From positions 1 through 64,000 of the forward strand of contig NZ_MPHK01000008.1 of the NCBI RefSeq assembly GCF_001957135.1: a stretch of 64,000 bases of DNA, in the 5' to 3' direction. This document shows positions 62,601-64,000 of the stretch, one piece after another. The position numbers were made by a program, and so were the translations under genes. How positions within the stretch are numbered: position 1 is the first letter of the stretch; each line of letters opens with the position of its first letter. The notes under the pieces are model-generated. The model was given only the letters and a program-made list of their open reading frames with translations, had not been told where the DNA came from and ran no database searches. The DNA is from Shewanella sp. UCD-KL21 (GTDB lineage Bacteria > Pseudomonadota > Gammaproteobacteria > Enterobacterales > Shewanellaceae).

Positions 62601-64000
62601 AAATCATAAAAATTCCCCTAGCGATATCATTTTTAGGCTTAGTTATGACCTTAGGCGCTTGCTCCAGTAATGAGTGGCAAGTGCGCGCATTACCCACAGA
62701 TATTGCGGTCAGTGCCGCTTTAGATGATATACCTGATAATGCGTTAGTCAGAGATATTACCCTTCCTGAAAATGCAGCACTTTCAATGCCCGCCAGTGTC
62801 AGACCTTGTTGTGCTTTTGGTTTTGACCAAAAAGTCGCTATGGGGTTATTACCGATCCCTTTTTATCGTCACGCTAACACAGTAGCACTTGAGGATATTG
62901 GCGCACATGCATTTGATGCCGGTACATTTAGTTATGAAAAAGGCTCACCTGATAGCGGTAAAAGCATGGAAAACAATGGCATGCTTTATACCCGTAAAGG
63001 CGGCTTTATTGATTTAGCCCATGTGCGTGATACCGCTGATAATGCAATTGCGCTGTTTTATCTTATTCAGCCTAAACTGGGTCAGGCACAGTCTATTGAA
63101 TTACCATTAGAAATTGGCCATAGAACCATTGAACTCGCCGCTTTTGATGTGAGCCATTTATCGGCAGATGACCGTTGGGAGTTAGCGGCGGCCATGGCGG
63201 TACGCTTAGCCTTTACTATGGCTGAAGCCCATGAAATATCCCAGTGGCATGGTTATCGCAGCTTTGCCTTATGGACAGAAGCGGTATCGGCTTACTCGTT
63301 AGAAGATTTATATTCAAACATGCTGGGAGCCAAAATTGCGTTAGCAATACTGACCAATAATTTAGCCATGACCAAGCAGCAATATGATTATCATATGACG
63401 GGTTGGTTAGCGGCAACATTGGCTTGGTTAGAGCCTTTATCTAAAGAACAAACCAATGCACTCTTTAGGGCAATCGATGGTGACTGGTGGGACTCAAACG
63501 AGCCACTACCAAATAAATTCGTATTACTTAAACGTCATTACCTACTCGGCGACAAACAATCACCTTATTTGGTCAGTAAAGCGCAAGCTCAGGCAAGTGA
63601 GCAATGGAACAAGGTTGCAGCAGTTTACGACGCGCCAGCATCAGCGCAACACTTGTCATTAGCCGTTGAGCTTTTTGGGATTAACTTCGATGAAGTGGCA
63701 GTGCAGCACATTAGTGTAGATAAAAAGTTTGCAGGCTCATTTAGCCACGTACCAGAAGAATTATGGCTTGATGGCTTTACCCATTTGCAGTTTGTAGAGA
63801 TTGCTAAATATGATGAGCGTGAGGATTATAAGTTGTTAAAGCAGCATTTAGCTGAAAAGCCTCATTTGACCCATCAACAAGCGCCGCTAGCTGACTTACC
63901 AGACACTCGCGAACAAACAGAGCCTCAAGGTAATGCAGCAGAAACTGGTGCAGCTATTAATGATGCTGCCACAATTGAACCAGCAATAGGTGCGCTGTTA
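62597..64000 (+). CDS. DUF4056-type lipoprotein, 3' end outside the window
   Basis: Open from ATG 62597 to the window edge (468 codons, no stop). Signal peptide with lipobox LGAC: MKIIKIPLAISFLGLVMTLGACSS. The mature part starts with a SVRPCCAFGFDQKV segment and contains RKGGFIDLAHVRDTADNAI and RLAFTMAEAHEISQWHGYRSF, as in DUF4056 proteins, which are often encoded beside barrel proteins and hydrolases. The last visible part (TREQTEPQGNAAETGAA) is a low-complexity tail. It overlaps the hydrolase gene by four bases, so the three genes form one translational unit. Function unknown. Confidence 0.8.
   Translation, partial: MKIIKIPLAISFLGLVMTLGACSSNEWQVRALPTDIAVSAALDDIPDNALVRDITLPENAALSMPASVRPCCAFGFDQKVAMGLLPIPFYRHANTVALEDIGAHAFDAGTFSYEKGSPDSGKSMENNGMLYTRKGGFIDLAHVRDTADNAIALFYLIQPKLGQAQSIELPLEIGHRTIELAAFDVSHLSADDRWELAAAMAVRLAFTMAEAHEISQWHGYRSFALWTEAVSAYSLEDLYSNMLGAKIALAILTNNLAMTKQQYDYHMTGWLAATLAWLEPLSKEQTNALFRAIDGDWWDSNEPLPNKFVLLKRHYLLGDKQSPYLVSKAQAQASEQWNKVAAVYDAPASAQHLSLAVELFGINFDEVAVQHISVDKKFAGSFSHVPEELWLDGFTHLQFVEIAKYDEREDYKLLKQHLAEKPHLTHQQAPLADLPDTREQTEPQGNAAETGAAINDAATIEPAIGALL

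Overview
The window looks like a chromosomal segment of a marine Shewanella-type gammaproteobacterium. The evidence is gene content and order: galE, phhA-phhB-tyrR, a fumarylacetoacetase-family gene and maiA, ompW, a YbaY-type lipoprotein with metA, and a valine/isoleucine degradation (ivd/mms) operon. I recall this order from Shewanella genomes but could not check it here. No rRNA, tRNA, CRISPR array or recognisable transposase gene was found.

Layout. (1) 1-850: the edge of an integron cassette array, with two attC-like sites bracketing one small membrane-protein cassette and a partial minus-strand frame running off the left edge. (2) 1.1-1.6 kb: a DTW-domain tRNA-modification enzyme. (3) 1.7-22.4 kb: a laminarin/beta-glucan utilisation locus. 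Its minus-strand arm has a large TonB-dependent receptor followed by an unusual set: two flavin-dependent 'tryptophan halogenase' family proteins, a SapC protein, a cupin_8/JmjC-like protein and a DUF6445-like protein. Then come a LacI-family regulator, a GPH sugar symporter and a GH1 beta-glucosidase. Divergent from GH1 run an FHS sugar transporter, a GH3 exo-glucanase lipoprotein and a GH16 laminarinase lipoprotein. Near-palindromic LacI-type operators sit in front of both the receptor and the GH1/FHS divergent promoter, so the regulator probably ties the two arms together. (4) 22.6-27.3 kb: housekeeping genes (cysQ, mak, RIO kinase, GNAT, methyltransferase) and a small Cys-rich secreted-type protein. 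(5) 27.4-29.8 kb: a gene-poor segment whose two ends carry inward-facing repeats with the spacing and sequence of Tn7-type TnsB-binding sites. It holds two tandem copies of a 0.6-0.7 kb element full of hairpins that differ in sequence but keep their pairing, plus one tiny membrane/coiled-coil ORF. (6) 29.9-39.99 kb: elyC, a DUF2982 gene with a 110-bp tandem duplication at its 3' end, bactofilin, napF, galE, and the phenylalanine/tyrosine catabolism block (phhA, phhB, tyrR, FAH-family, maiA). (7) 40.4-46 kb: a chemoreceptor gene with a frameshift just after its first membrane segment, envelope proteins, ompW with an FNR-type box, and an SDR. (8) 45.8-55.1 kb: a MetJ-box-controlled ybaY-metA pair, then the ivd/mms operon behind a LiuR-like palindrome. 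The usual separate enoyl-CoA hydratase gene is not in this operon. (9) 55.4-64 kb: small membrane proteins, an M14-type peptidase, ybiT (ABC-F), a methyltransferase, and a three-gene envelope cluster (beta-barrel protein, lipoprotein hydrolase, DUF4056-type lipoprotein cut by the window end).

How the genes work together. In the glucan locus, the GH16 and GH3 lipoproteins would cut laminarin outside the cytoplasm, the TonB receptor would take oligosaccharides through the outer membrane, the GPH and FHS permeases would import di- and monosaccharides, and GH1 would finish hydrolysis in the cytosol. What the halogenase/SapC/cupin/DUF6445 genes do is not established and is the most open biological question in the window. 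The Tn7-type-ended element is the most open structural one.
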